From: Stratiolaelaps scimitus
Lineage: Eukaryota > Arthropoda > Arachnida > Mesostigmata > Laelapidae
Reading direction: 5' to 3'
NCBI GenBank assembly: GCA_019614645.1
Contig: JABWDB010000004.1
Location: 3,348,001 to 3,412,000, forward strand
DNA length: 64,000 bases
Shown: piece after piece, positions 48,701-59,919 of the stretch
Position numbering within the stretch: position 1 is the first letter of the stretch
How the letters are laid out: each line of letters begins with the position of its first letter
Translations under genes and position numbers: made by a program
The notes under the pieces: generated by a model
The model's input: only the letters and a program-made list of their open reading frames with translations
Databases searched by the model: none
What the model was told of the DNA's origin: nothing

Positions 48701-50754
48701 ATGGGCAAACTTGTATCGTTATGGTGTGCTGCGATCAGCGGTGGCAATAGTCGTTATGCAGTAGAAGGATGAGTGAATAGAGCTGCTTGTCGATAGATCG
48801 AGATATAGACATGTAGGTAGATAGGGTATCAGATTGATTGCTCAAGATTGATGTTTCCTTGGTTTTCAAGCTTGACAGGAGCGTGGGTGGAAGGCATGGA
48901 CAAGATTGCAAGAGACAAATAGGAATAAACTATGACCGTGGTCAGGGTTGTCGAAAACGAGGGTATACAGTCCGTAAAAATAACGCTGTTGAGCTATATT
49001 TGTTGGATTAACATCTTCGTTTCAAAAAAAGGATAGGCTTGATAGCCAATGGCTAATGACGGACGCTCGGGTTTGAATAGTTGTTTAGTTGGCGGTATTT
49101 GCTATACGGTTATATTTTATATAATATCATATATTAATACAATATAATCGCTAGCAGTCGCTGTGGACATGCATCATTTATAATAAATATGCCTGTCTCA
49201 GGTTGCCTATAATCGTTTCACATCGATATTGGAAGAGTCTCGTCCCAAAGCTAATCAACTGATCAAAAATTATATCAATGTGCAACTCGCACAAGTTCTC
49301 CTATACGATGGCAGTTATTAGCTACATGATCGATGCTGAAATCAGATTATGGTATCCATAATATTAGGCATTATGGTCATAGATATATGGTCAGACAAAT
49401 AAACACACTACACCCTATCGTTGTTCACGCCCGCCCAATTCCACATACGTGTTTCAGTTCTGAACGGTTTCTCTGTATTACCTCGTATTGTATCTTTCGA
49501 TGTTTATTGACCAACGAAGAGTACGAAGGGGTTAATTATTCCAAACGGGACGAATCTAGCACCAGAGTATATCGTTGATCACTATCACGATTGCCGCGAA
49601 CACAAGCAACGGGTGAGAGTGGAAAATCGCCATCTGAATCAGTTACTAACACGCTTGAAAGCAAATAAATCTGCTTGCTAAATTATGACACCACTGTTAA
49701 CATTCGTTATAACTCGTTGAGGAGCACCTTTGTTGGGGTGTATGGTACAATTATAGAGTATATAATACAAACACCAAGAACTGTGTGAAATATCACAGTT
49801 CGACGCAGCAGCTCTTTACCGGCAAACAGATTGATTATTTTAGTGATTATTATCGCCTTTCAAGTATTACTATTCGTCGTTATTGTACACATATGTACAT
49901 TGTAGCTGACTGAGCATCCCTCGATGGGCGAGCAAGGTGCCATGTGTCGAGATTATTTACAAGGTCAGTTTTTGATACTTCGTAAAGCCCTTTCGGACCC
50001 ACATGTCTCTTACTATTTTAGAGGGCGTAAATAATGTTCTTAACATGTACCGCTAGGATGCAAGTCCATTCAATTTAGGACCAGACTATGTGGTTTTGAC
50101 TGCGAACGAAAAAACGTCTGCCCACTAGAATCCCCAACTTTGTTTTTTTTAAATCTAGTAACTCGCCTCTCTTAACATATTTCAGTGGATGGAACTACGT
50201 TAGCAGAATAGTTCAGATCTGAATGCTAGCTGTCCCTCTCTGATCAATAGGTCAAACCAGCGTCCCAAGTTTCAGATCATTGCCTACTTCCCGGGCCCGT
50301 CGCCACCAAAACCCTCTTTCCTGGCCCTATCCTTCCCTTCAAACAGCTCAGCGTTCAGGCCTGCTCGTTTCAGAGGAGAGTACAATGATCGGTCCGCCTT
50401 CCTATGAAGACCAAGGATATTTCGAAGTAGAATACTGTCTGACTGAATGTTGCAATTTCATGACATGTAACCCACCTTATCATGTAAGGGGACCATACAG
50501 TACAGCAGTATAACACCTTTGGTAACACCAATGCTTTGTTACTGCGCCTGATTCGGTCGACATAGTGTTCAAGGACATGTTTCACAAACCACTCAACCTA
50601 TCACCCATTTCGATAGAGCTTGAGCACATGTGTTGTTTGATGCTCAGGTGTCATTTGATGGCCCAGATTTGTTAAGTGTGGACCAATTGGCAAAACCTGT
50701 CACGCGGCAGCGATTTACTCGGTAGAGAAGATGCACAAGCCTTTATAGTGCCAT
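48701..50754. other. intergenic, no gene seen
   Basis: AT-rich DNA without supported exons. A small inverted pair gaactgtg/cacagttc lies at about 49779-49802. The right end may hold further, unrecognisable parts of the retroelement relic that becomes readable at 50755. Confidence 0.5.
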
Positions 50755-51460
50755 ATTGCGAAATCTCAACGACAACAGCGACAAGGCAGGACCATTGACT
50801 GTATGTCGGCCAGGAGCGGAGGCCTGGCTTTGTGCTATCCCAGCAACCTCCTCCGGCACGTGGCTTGACGACACGAGGATCAGCGTATCAGTATTGGTCT
50901 ACGGCTTGGCTCTCCTAGTAGTGCCGCTCGCTGCTGCGAGATGAAATGGAAGTGGACACATGTACATAGACATCACGACCTTTCGTGTCGGTTAAATGCG
51001 GGTCGCCTTCTGCGTCACTCAGTAATTAATGATACGGTAGCTAATGCATTCACAAGTGGTCATATCTCATGCACCCGAGACCCAATTACATCGAGATAAT
51101 GGTCGTTGTCAAAACAAAACGAACTTAATGCCTTACCATCGGAGTAAAAGCTTCGTTTGAGGCGGTACCGTGGTTGACACTGTGGCTCATTCTTATGTCC
51201 GTTAAAAAACCTCTCAGCCAGGATATGCTGTCATTTTAGAAGAGAAGGACAAATTAAGAAAAGATGATGCTCTCCAGAATAACTTTATTTTTGCCCGTTG
51301 GCATACGAAACATTTGGTGGTCCGGAACCCCTTGCACGCGCGTTTTTTCCGTCTATTGGAGACCGCTTGCATGAAGCATCTGGCGACCCGAAGGCCTTCA
51401 ACTACCTGTTTCAACAGTATCCCTAGTGGTGCAGAGAGGTAAAATGTCTCTCTTGTAATG
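50755..51460 (+). pseudogene. decayed retroelement polyprotein C-terminus
   Basis: Reading + frames in turn, with several frameshifts and stops, gives a recognisable order of blocks: GAEAWLCAIPATSSGTWLDD (about 50815-50874), SIGLRLGSP, HHDLSCRLNAGRLLRHS (about 50972-51022) continuing to INDTVANAF, GGTVVDTVAHSYVR (about 51162-51203), then PLAYETFGGPEPLARAFF (about 51293-51346) and VSLVVQRGK (about 51418-51446). This matches the 'AWLxALP...GLRLG...GxHGLSCxxSAGRxxRH...VETxG...LSxAxQRGN' C-terminal region that I recall from retroelement polyproteins repeated in many invertebrate genomes. Element class is not determined. It is clearly inactive. Confidence 0.7.
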
Positions 51461-54400
51461 TACTCTATTAGCGAGTCAGACGAACCTTAGATTCGATGAA
51501 GTAGAACATGCTTTTGTCAAGATCTAGCCTCCTTGATGTGCTAGATCTATTTATAAATGAATAATTGCATTATATATCACATATGTTTCACTGGACTTGT
51601 TGCTCTGTCCCAGTGTTTCATCCGAGCAGCACTAACGTGAGTCGCAAATTCATGATAGGCGCACAATTGATTATGAGTGAGCAGAGGTGAGCTTTTTGAT
51701 GAGCTAGTCAATGTACGAGTCAATCGACAGCTGTCTTTCGCTCCACACAGATGTGAAAATACCTGTCTATGAGAGATGTCATCTTACGTCAGATCTGTAC
51801 TGGACCGTCTTCGTTCCGGTGAACGCGATTCAAGCACAAGATAGGCCACGCGCGGGTAGTTCCTACACAGCGGATGGTGAATCACAGGCGCTACCGTCAA
51901 TACGTAAATAAATAATAAATCATACCGTAAAATACGTCAGCCACAAAATCAGAACCGGTTGATTTGATTTTGAAGCGCGAAAAAGAAATGTGTATAGTTA
52001 CATATATTCTCCCTTATTTATTATTATTGCTTTTATTATCATTCATTATTTTTTATTTGCTCGTTGGCTCAGAAGTGCTCTGTATGCCATAGTTATGGAC
52101 TATGCCCGTTGGCCAACTGACATGTATTGTGTGCAAACTAATTGCTCTGCTTCGACATGGGAACGCCTTTCTGAGAAAGCTTCATTTCTTATCATATAGA
52201 AAGATTTCAAAAATAACTGATGCAGAGACGTGTTCTTATCTCAGCCACAGATCGATAGATAGCAAGCGAAAAATGATATTGCCCGTCAACTGTTACGGGC
52301 TCATATTTTTTAAACGACCTAAGTAGCGGAATTGTATGCGATCTAAATCACATTGTAATATGTGTGCAATATTTACATAAAACGCTTCTATATAGACAGA
52401 ATTCATTAACGTTGAACCTGTCCATCGTGCACGTATCACTAAAGACGCTGTCTGAAGTATTATATATTAGTATAAAGTATATTGTATTATATATGATATA
52501 TTCAAGGGTTACAATATTTTCTAAGTATAATTATAGCGCTCGAGCCTTGATCTATCTATATCGATATTCGTCACCATACAACGAGTATTGTTCAGCGCAT
52601 TGGTAATTCACAATTACGTAGAAAAGTGGGTCATTTTTTGTTGTGAGTGGTGGAAATTTTCGGGACACCATCAGAGTCATTCCAATCTGCATAAAAATGG
52701 GCCGATCCAGTGCAGGGGGTGTTGACGTTGACGACGAAACGCGTCCACCTGCTAAATCCCCCAAATCCTCTGCTGGGACTCTGTCCTTTCCCTAGAGTCA
52801 ACAACAAGGTGTCTAGCATAAGAAAAATGAACTGATCCCACACAAAAGTCGAACTAGCCGGACACGTCGTTGATGGGAATATTGGTGAGATTGTGATTCA
52901 CCACGTTTACGCTCACTGCCATCAAGTATTCGAGAATGCATTGCTGGTGGACACAAACGCAAGCGAAACGTGCATAGATTATTATGGCTATTGGCGAACG
53001 ATAGCTAATGTTTGTTGGATCTTCAAAGCAGAAACATCTACTTGCTAAATTCTGGGCTGGGCGGGGGCCGCATTGTCATCGTTACCACACATCGCTGTAT
53101 CAATAATACACATGTTAGTTGGCAAGATCAGTACTTATGTAAACATTGTACACTAGACCAAATGACTTATTCGTTTTTGAATTTTATGCGTTCTGCTGCA
53201 ATATTATATTCCTTATATGCTTATATTCCTGTCGCAACAAAATAATCCACCCATCTCATCTGTCTTCAGAACTTGTCATTGCTCTGAAGGTGATGAAGGT
53301 GATATGAACACGTTTCGAGAATAATACGGAAACATGAAAAATTTTGAAATGTTTAACAGCTGAGTGTGGAAAAAGTAAACGTCTGCGTAATTAATGCTGC
53401 TGTAACTATCGAACAAGAGCTCAACGCTGAAGCGATCACGAAATCATTCACAAAATAGACAAATCAAACAGAGAGACGAGAACATGAAACTGAAAGAAAA
53501 TGAGATGTTTCTAACAAACGTCCGACTGGCATAGACTGACTCCGATTGACTTATTTGTGAGGCAAATACATAGGCGTTGTCGTAAAGTTACGTAAAAATC
53601 CTGCTGGAGACTAGCCAACGCGTGACAGCTTCGACGGACAGACCTTACGAGCACCTGTGTCCGCGAGTTCACATTTAGATAGTGTGTGTTTCGAAAACGG
53701 AAGACAAGAGAACGGGGCGAACGCAGAACGAAAGCGATCTCAGAGGATGTTAGGGTGTCCTCAATTCAAATCTTCAAATGCTGGTAGAGTCCTTTAAGAA
53801 GGCTAGTTGTGAAACGTTTGCGGTTACATTTTCACAGCCTCAAAATACGTCCCACCAGCTAACGTTTATATCGGTATTTGTAGAGAAGGGTAATGTCCTA
53901 ACTGATGACAGGTACGTCACTTTCGAAACTGTCAAGCTTTCGTGGGATTCCCAATACGGCTGTGTGACTTCATGAGCACCCTGTACCACTGAGCGTAAGC
54001 AATTATCTAGCCTACGAAATAAACTGAGAAGCATTATTACATTCCATGTATATGTATATGGAATGTAATAATGTCCTCCTATGTCTCATATGTTTAAGCT
54101 TGCTTAATGCGCTATGTGATGGAACGGAAATGACTTCAGTCGACAGTGTTTCTTGCTAAACAGAAAATTGAGAATAAATGTACACGTCGTATACGCACAT
54201 GCAAGGAAAACAAGCTTGGGCCCATCTACGAAGATGAGTTTGCTATTACTACACTACGGCTATTTACGCGGATCCTATATGGAAGCTGGGATATTGACCT
54301 AAGACCAACAACTACTGCGTAAAATAGAGCACAAGTTACACCGCGTAACTTTGAAGTAAATGGGGAACATGTTCAATGTTCGGTGTACGCCGACGCAGTA

Positions 54401-54860
54401 CAGTTTAAATGAATACAATATTAATTGCATTCACAATGTTATGTAAAAATAATAATAAGTAAGAATAAGAAGTAAGTAATAGAACACCTTTAATCGAGTG
54501 TTCAAGGGTATTGGAACAATTACGACAGCATAATGAAATACCCAACCCAAAGTCATCGCTGTCGCGAGACATGTGCTCCCCCCTCGAGAGCGAAATATGT
54601 AGCTTCAAAACGCCGTAAACGAATTGCAATGCAGAGGTTGAATAAAGACTTGGAATTGTATCCTATAATATGTTTATTAACTTCTTCATTTGCTGTTGAT
54701 AGTGGCATAGTATAGAAGGCATAGATAGTGAACCAGCCCGGAAAATGTATAGATTGTGGCACGGCACACTAGTCACTGTCACTGAGTGACACAAGTGCAT
54801 CAAGCCTTCCTGAAACCCTTCTAAGAAAGATGATAGTGACATAGAGAGAGAGAGAGAGAG
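51461..54860. other. intergenic, no gene supported
   Basis: AT-rich, with scattered short open frames. A possible exon-like segment ends at a good donor (acag|gtacgt near 53910) but no partner was found. It contains the hairpin at 54032-54073 and a (GA)n tract at 54842-54860. Confidence 0.45.
54032..54073. repeat. 16-bp perfect inverted repeat (hairpin)
   Basis: cattattacattccat at 54032-54047 and its exact reverse complement at 54058-54073 enclose a 10-base spacer, gtatatgtat, that can extend the stem with G-T pairs. The short stem-loop is AT-rich. Confidence 0.9.
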
Positions 54861-54865
54861 CCTCG

Positions 54866-54970
54866 CCGTTTCACACTTGCATTTAAAGGGGGTCTGACTT
54901 ATGAAGCAATGCAGAAAGCAGTTCCACGGACGTTAAATGTTGGTTGGGCGTCAGCCAGGAAAATTTACTG
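54866..54970 (+). mobile_element. SINE-C, 5'-truncated copy
   Basis: Aligns closely with 58998-59108: catttaaagggggtctgactt, aagcaatgcagaaagcagtt, ccacggacgttaaatgttgg, gcgtcagcc, then aaaattta. The tRNA-like head is absent and the copy abuts a (GA)n tract on its left. Confidence 0.65.
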
Positions 54971-55024
54971 GATGGTGGCATAGTATAAACGTACCACAAA
55001 TATAAGTGATGACGAAGACATGTT

Positions 55025-55103
55025 AATAATAATAATAATAATAATAATTGTTTTTCCAGCTGACCCTCAGCTGTTCCCCTATCTGACAGGCCTCAGCTCT
55101 CTC
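55025..55103 (-). mobile_element. SINE-A, short 5'-truncated copy with target-site duplication
   Basis: Only about 50 bp of the SINE-A 3' module (ctgaccctcagctgttcccc ...) remain, with an (AAT)n simple-sequence tail on the minus strand. A perfect 13-bp direct repeat acgaagacatgtt flanks it at 55012-55024 and 55104-55116, the mark of target-primed retroposition. Confidence 0.8.
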
Positions 55104-55246
55104 ACGAAGACATGTTGCCTCATCCGATCATCTAGTGGTCGGGCTAATTTATACTTAAACATGACATTTGAACATAAACGACTCTCTAGTATAATATAAT
55201 TAGCCAACTGCAATAGCATTGTCTTTGGTATAATATAAGCTGTAGA

Positions 55247-57180
55247 CTATAAGGCTTCGGTGATCGGGTCAGCGGTGGTTGGGTGGTCGTGGGTCCCGGG
55301 GACCTCGTCATCGCCCAGCTCCACCCGGGCGTCGCAGACCGCAATGTGAACTCTGATCCAAATCTCGTGATTGGCGGTGACCGAGACGAATCTGCCTACT
55401 TTGCCTCCGTGACGGAGATCAGCTATTGCTTTCCTCTGTGCCTGTGATATGAATTAGCAGGAAACGAAACGGCCCAAGGACATCATTACTTGATGAGGCG
55501 ATAAATGAAATAAAAATCATTTAGCCAAGTGATTTGATTGTAACTTCGAAGTCCTACACTTGAAGCCTGCCATTGCTACGTTCCGTTGTGTTACAACGTG
55601 TGATACACAATACACGGTATTTCATAGCAGGACCCTTGACGAACTTTTTGCTCATTTTACTTACAGCTCGAAAGGCATCAGGGTCCGTTTTGTAGAGGCA
55701 AGCCATATCAAACACGGTCATATTTCGGTAGAGCAGCGGATCCTCAATGTCGTAACGGTATCTCGTCCTGTGCAAAAATTTAACGGTTCGCGTAAAAGTA
55801 TATATGGCCCATTTTTTTCCCTACGAAACAGATATGTTAGCTAATTCAATCGGATGCGACCACAGGCGATCGATTACAGCAAATCTAAGTTTTCCTACGG
55901 GAATCTCTAACGAGCAAAGCGTTTCGACGTTTAACGTAAGTGACGTGAGTGCTGCTCCTCAAAACAGACTATGATCGTGAAATTCTCTAGAAAATATGAA
56001 ATGGTCACCAAAATCGCAAAGTAAGTAGCGATTATTGACAATGTTAACTCTATCAGTGTCAATTTTTCAAAACGAGGCACCAATACATAAAAGTGAAATA
56101 TCCTATCCGGTTGCAAGACAATAGCCAACCTGAGCATATCGTTGAAGGACTTGAGGTCTTCCGACATGAGGCAGAATACTCTTTGCACATCTTGCAGGGA
56201 GATGTTCATCTGAGGATCCGATTCTTGTATCTTCGAGTGGATGATGTTGACTTCAGTTTCGTTCTTACATACTTCACCTAGGAATAGCATTATTGTCAAT
56301 AGGAGGCTCCAAAGGTTGAAGTGTACAGGTTACAGTCGAATGCTTTCTGCTCTGTTCATGTTTTCCCATCGTAATTGTACCCACGACAGAGGGAGAGGTT
56401 ATAGCGGCGAAACCTCATCGACGTTAACGAAGTAACGACGTAATTATTTTTGTATTGTATTGCAACATTCATAGTTGTGCTAACTTGCAGGCGATATCTA
56501 CAGCGACTCGTCGAAATCGATCATCGAGACGAAGCACTCGATTCAGTTCGACTCGACTGGTAAATGTAACGACTCAAAAACGTACCTTGGAAAAACGTGA
56601 AATGTAAGTAGGCCACACATTCAACTCAATCCAATTCAATGTTGACCACATGAACATTATGAACGCTCTAAACTTCGATATCAACACTTGGCACTAATTA
56701 GCTACCTAACGGTTGACAGTGTTCTCATGTAAGAGAGAGAGAGAGGGACCTCGGAGACCTCCTCGAGTCGTCAGTTATCTGAAGATTTTACGTGTGCACT
56801 CAGATGCTCATTAGTCGTTGGCACTTCGTCGGCTTGTTGCTAGCTCTAAAAACGTCATCATTTCCTCAGAGAGGTACACGAAATAGTTGCCGGTCGAGGC
56901 CAAGAAGCTTTCGCAAGCACTTTTCATTAGACGGCTTCTTGCATAACATGACTACTGCGCATTTCCTAAGTTTGTGCTACGCTCGGCAGTGGCAGTACGT
57001 AACATTAGTTGGACGGTATTACTCACCAGCTGCTGATATTATTGCATTTTCGTTCACGACCACATTATGAATATAGATTCGAGTGGCGATATTCGTACGG
57101 TCTAAGTAGGCACAGGTAGGTTCACTGAAGTCAAGAATAGCCGCGAACAGAGTGAAACTCACATAAAATAAGCTATTCAT
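55247..57180 (-). CDS. unrecognised secreted protein with six mature cysteines, 5 exons
   Basis: Exons in transcript order: 57180-57027, 56954-56880, 56277-56130, 55767-55665, 55441-55247. They total exactly 675 nt (224 aa plus TAG) and every junction keeps phase. The start ATG opens a hydrophobic signal peptide (about residues 1-24), likely cleaved after PTCA. Seven cysteines: 23 within the signal, then 56, 64, 80, 112, 149 and 196, enough for three disulphides. N-glycosylation sequons at 82 (NET), 101 (NIS) and 141 (NMT). The middle (about 55-160) is rich in charged and leucine residues and looks helical; the C-terminus (about 161-224) is partly acidic and His/Pro-rich. Two donors are weak (gtgtac after exon 2, gttggc after exon 3), but only these keep the frame open. 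No known family is recognised, and function is unknown. The next gene on the same strand, about 2.7 kb away, is the C1A protease. Confidence 0.75.
56278..56879 (-). other. intron 2 of the secreted-protein gene
   Basis: A 602-nt intron between exons 2 and 3, with a clean acceptor (tgctattcctag). It contains a short (AG)n tract near 56731-56747 and no other feature. Confidence 0.6.
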
Positions 57181-57716
57181 GTTTGCAAATCCGTATCTCT
57201 GACTATGAAGCAATAACAGTCAACGATTGTACATACAAATATATATATATATATATAATATGTTTCTAATGGCTTTGCCTATATACGACGTATTATACAT
57301 TCTGCTCACATGCAGCTCTATTTATACTAGCGCAAGCTTGAGCAAGATTCGAGGCTCATCAAGAAACTAATTATTTGCTCATCGAAGCTGCGTCCCATTT
57401 CCAAGAAGCTCACGTCATCTAGGCTAGCACCATATATCACATGTTTCACTTGGCAGTACACGAGTTTCACCTGAGTAGTACTAGAATAATGGGAATCGCA
57501 AATTCATAATAGCCGTTCACTTGATCGTGGACAAGCTCACCATGAACTGATTTGAACTATTTAACATCGATGTTCCATCATGACAGCTGGATGTTTTTGT
57601 CACACACGAGGCTAACCTACTCTTCCGCGACCAAGGCTGAACCTATCGTTAGCATTTTAATAAAATCGATCAGACACATGGAAAAACACAGCGTAGCACT
57701 ATATGATAAAGTAGAT

Positions 57717-57903
57717 CTTCCGGGCTGGCTCACAGGCAACATTGAACGTCCACGATACTGCTGTCAGCATTACCTTTCCTAAGACGGAACCCCCTTGTTA
57801 TATGCAAATGTGTAACGGTGGGGATCGAACCCGTGCACCTACGTGTCTCTCCTCCGATTGCAAGGCGCACATGCGAATGCACCACCACGCCACCGGAGTT
57901 GAC
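57717..57903 (-). mobile_element. SINE-C, full-length copy
   Basis: On the minus strand it has an A-box-like ggcgtggtggtgcattcg, a perfect B box gggttcgatcccc, then the SINE-C body and the 3' end ending ...gtgagccagcccggaagatc. It has the best preserved promoter boxes of the five SINE-C copies. Confidence 0.75.
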
Positions 57904-58261
57904 ATACGGTGGCCTAACGGCAATACGAGAGGGGTCGTACCGCGGATTCAAGCATTTGAAAACGATGAAAAGAAATTGCATTCACTATACTGTACATGAC
58001 ATATTGATAGCTGGTGGTACAGAAGCTTGGTTCCACATTATGGTGGTTATTAAAGAAAACGAAATATGCCTAGATCTTTCTGTCGACCGATCGTAAGCAG
58101 GGATATTACTATCTTGGTGAACAAATGACGTTGTCAAATTCTCATTGCATCCTGCTCACCCGTTCTGAATTGCTCGATGCTAAATACCTTCCTGAAATTC
58201 GTCATAAATATTTCGGCCAACTTGAGTGTTGTAAATTATATCATTTTCTAATCGTTCGGTT

Positions 58262-58652
58262 TTTTCCCATTGCAGTTCAAATATTATTTCGAGCCACGAT
58301 TGCAAGCGCCCAAACAAATGATGCTGATACGGTTGGCCCAGCACAGATCGATGATTGTATAAGACCAGGTATTATGTAGCCTGTGAGCGGACGCGCTGCC
58401 GGGTGCTTCTGCTTGGAGCCCTGTTCTGCTCTGGCGAACACCGATACTTGTCGTTTCACGCCTCCGACGAGAAATAGGTATTCAGCGACCCAACGGACCG
58501 TTTTCATCGTATCAAAATACGTGAATCTCATGCTGAATTTGCCGTCCATCCACAACGACGCTATTGGAACTGATTGCTATCCTCATACTGTCGTGACGTC
58601 TGGCCCAATGTTTAAACGATATCAACTAATTGGTTGCAATGGACACCAGTAA
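58262..58652 (+). other. possible Cys-rich secreted-protein exon interrupted by one TAG
   Basis: After a good acceptor (ttttttcccattgcag ending at 58275) the + strand is open to 58376, reading ILFRATIASAQTNDAD like a signal-peptide end, then DDCIRPG. An in-frame TAG follows (58377-58379), and the same frame stays open for 90 more codons with clustered Cys (GCFCLEPCSALANTDTC) to a TAA at 58650-58652. It is either a pseudogene, two exons whose junction I cannot place, or chance. A minus-strand frame (58555-58277) is open over the same bases. Confidence 0.25.
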
Positions 58653-58921
58653 AATTCTAGGTGACTTATTAATAGTTTTGCAACATGCGTATATATATAA
58701 AGAGAACACCTTGACCCAAAATGATTTATCTACTCCTTGAACGAGTCAGTCGGAAGTTTTGCTTATTTCTAATATTTGTTAAAGTAGTGCAAATAAACAG
58801 TGTATTCAAGCTACAATAAGCTATCCAGATACTAGGAGTCTTTTTTGACCTTTCCTTGCTATAGCCTTAGGACAGGATTAGTTAGAGGATAGGTTAGGCA
58901 TAAGCAGAGGCTCGTTCGGCT

Positions 58922-59108
58922 GTCGAGCCCGGTGGCCTCGTGGTGATGCATTCCTGTGCGCCTTGAAACCAGAGGAGACAACTAGGTGTACGGACTCCAT
59001 CCTCGGCGTAGCACATTTTCATTTAGAGGGTCCCTCTTACAAAGCAATGCAAAAACAGTGGCACCGTGGAGGTTAAATGTTGGCAGGACGTCAGCCCGTA
59101 AAATTTAG
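58922..59108 (+). mobile_element. SINE-C copy
   Basis: A-box-like tggcctcgtggtgatgcatt, degenerate B box ggactccatcctcgg, then cattttcatttagagggtcc, aagcaatgcaaaaacagtgg and the 3' end ggttaaatgttggcaggacg followed by tcagcccgtaaaattta. Confidence 0.7.
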
Positions 59109-59919
59109 AGTCTAGTTAGGCATAACCAGATCCGTGTTATCTACACAAGCGTGTTTTAGGAAGAGAGCGCTTATTCCATTCCAAATATGTAAAAATTTGT
59201 TGGCGTTTAAATATGTAAAATCTATAATGAATAGATTCACTGCGAACAGGTGCACAATATTACGGTAGCTTATTAGCGACACGCGTCTTGTTCAGGACAC
59301 CTGAGCTTGCTATTATCTCATCACTATTTCTCGACAGGACTCATAATATCATTGCAGATTATTAATTACTTTTCAATAACATGACGACATGTGACATCAT
59401 CCAGTGGATACTTCCTCATTGAATAACGATATTCTACTGTGGGTAATCCGAATGAGTCTCTGCATATCTGGTAAAATAATACTCATGACAAAATGTAGCA
59501 TGCTTATTAGACTAGAAAAAAGTCCAATATATTACTGTAATGTATTTTATTTTATTTTTGTCATACTGAATTATGGATACCTTAGCTTGTACTTTTTACA
59601 TGGCTCATTATACAAATAAATTAAGAATGCTTTCCGTCAACCATTGCGTAGTACCCTGTATGTGCAACGAACTCGAGGTCATTGGCAAAAGCTTTCCACC
59701 ACGTTTGTTTGGCGACAAAACTTTGGTAATTTGCATATGTCACGCGTGCCAAACATATGTATATTTATATACATATATATATATATTTTTTAGTGTCTTT
59801 ACTCTCACTTCAGGCTAATCGGGTTCGATTGGAGAGGAACAATTGCTTGAAATGTATACATGCGTTGTTCCCCCTGCGTTCGTAGGCCTCTTCGTTTGTC
59901 ATATTCATACATGACGTGA
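59109..59919. other. intergenic, no gene seen
   Basis: AT-rich DNA downstream of the C1A protease on its strand, including a (TA)n tract near 59766-59787. tttatt strings near 59546-59555 could be the protease polyadenylation signal (minus strand), but the distance (over 360 nt) makes this weak. Confidence 0.4.

Noticed and set aside
53840..53912. Possible exon ending at acag|gtacgt
   Set aside because: The donor is good, but only about 25 codons precede it and no in-phase partner exon could be found.
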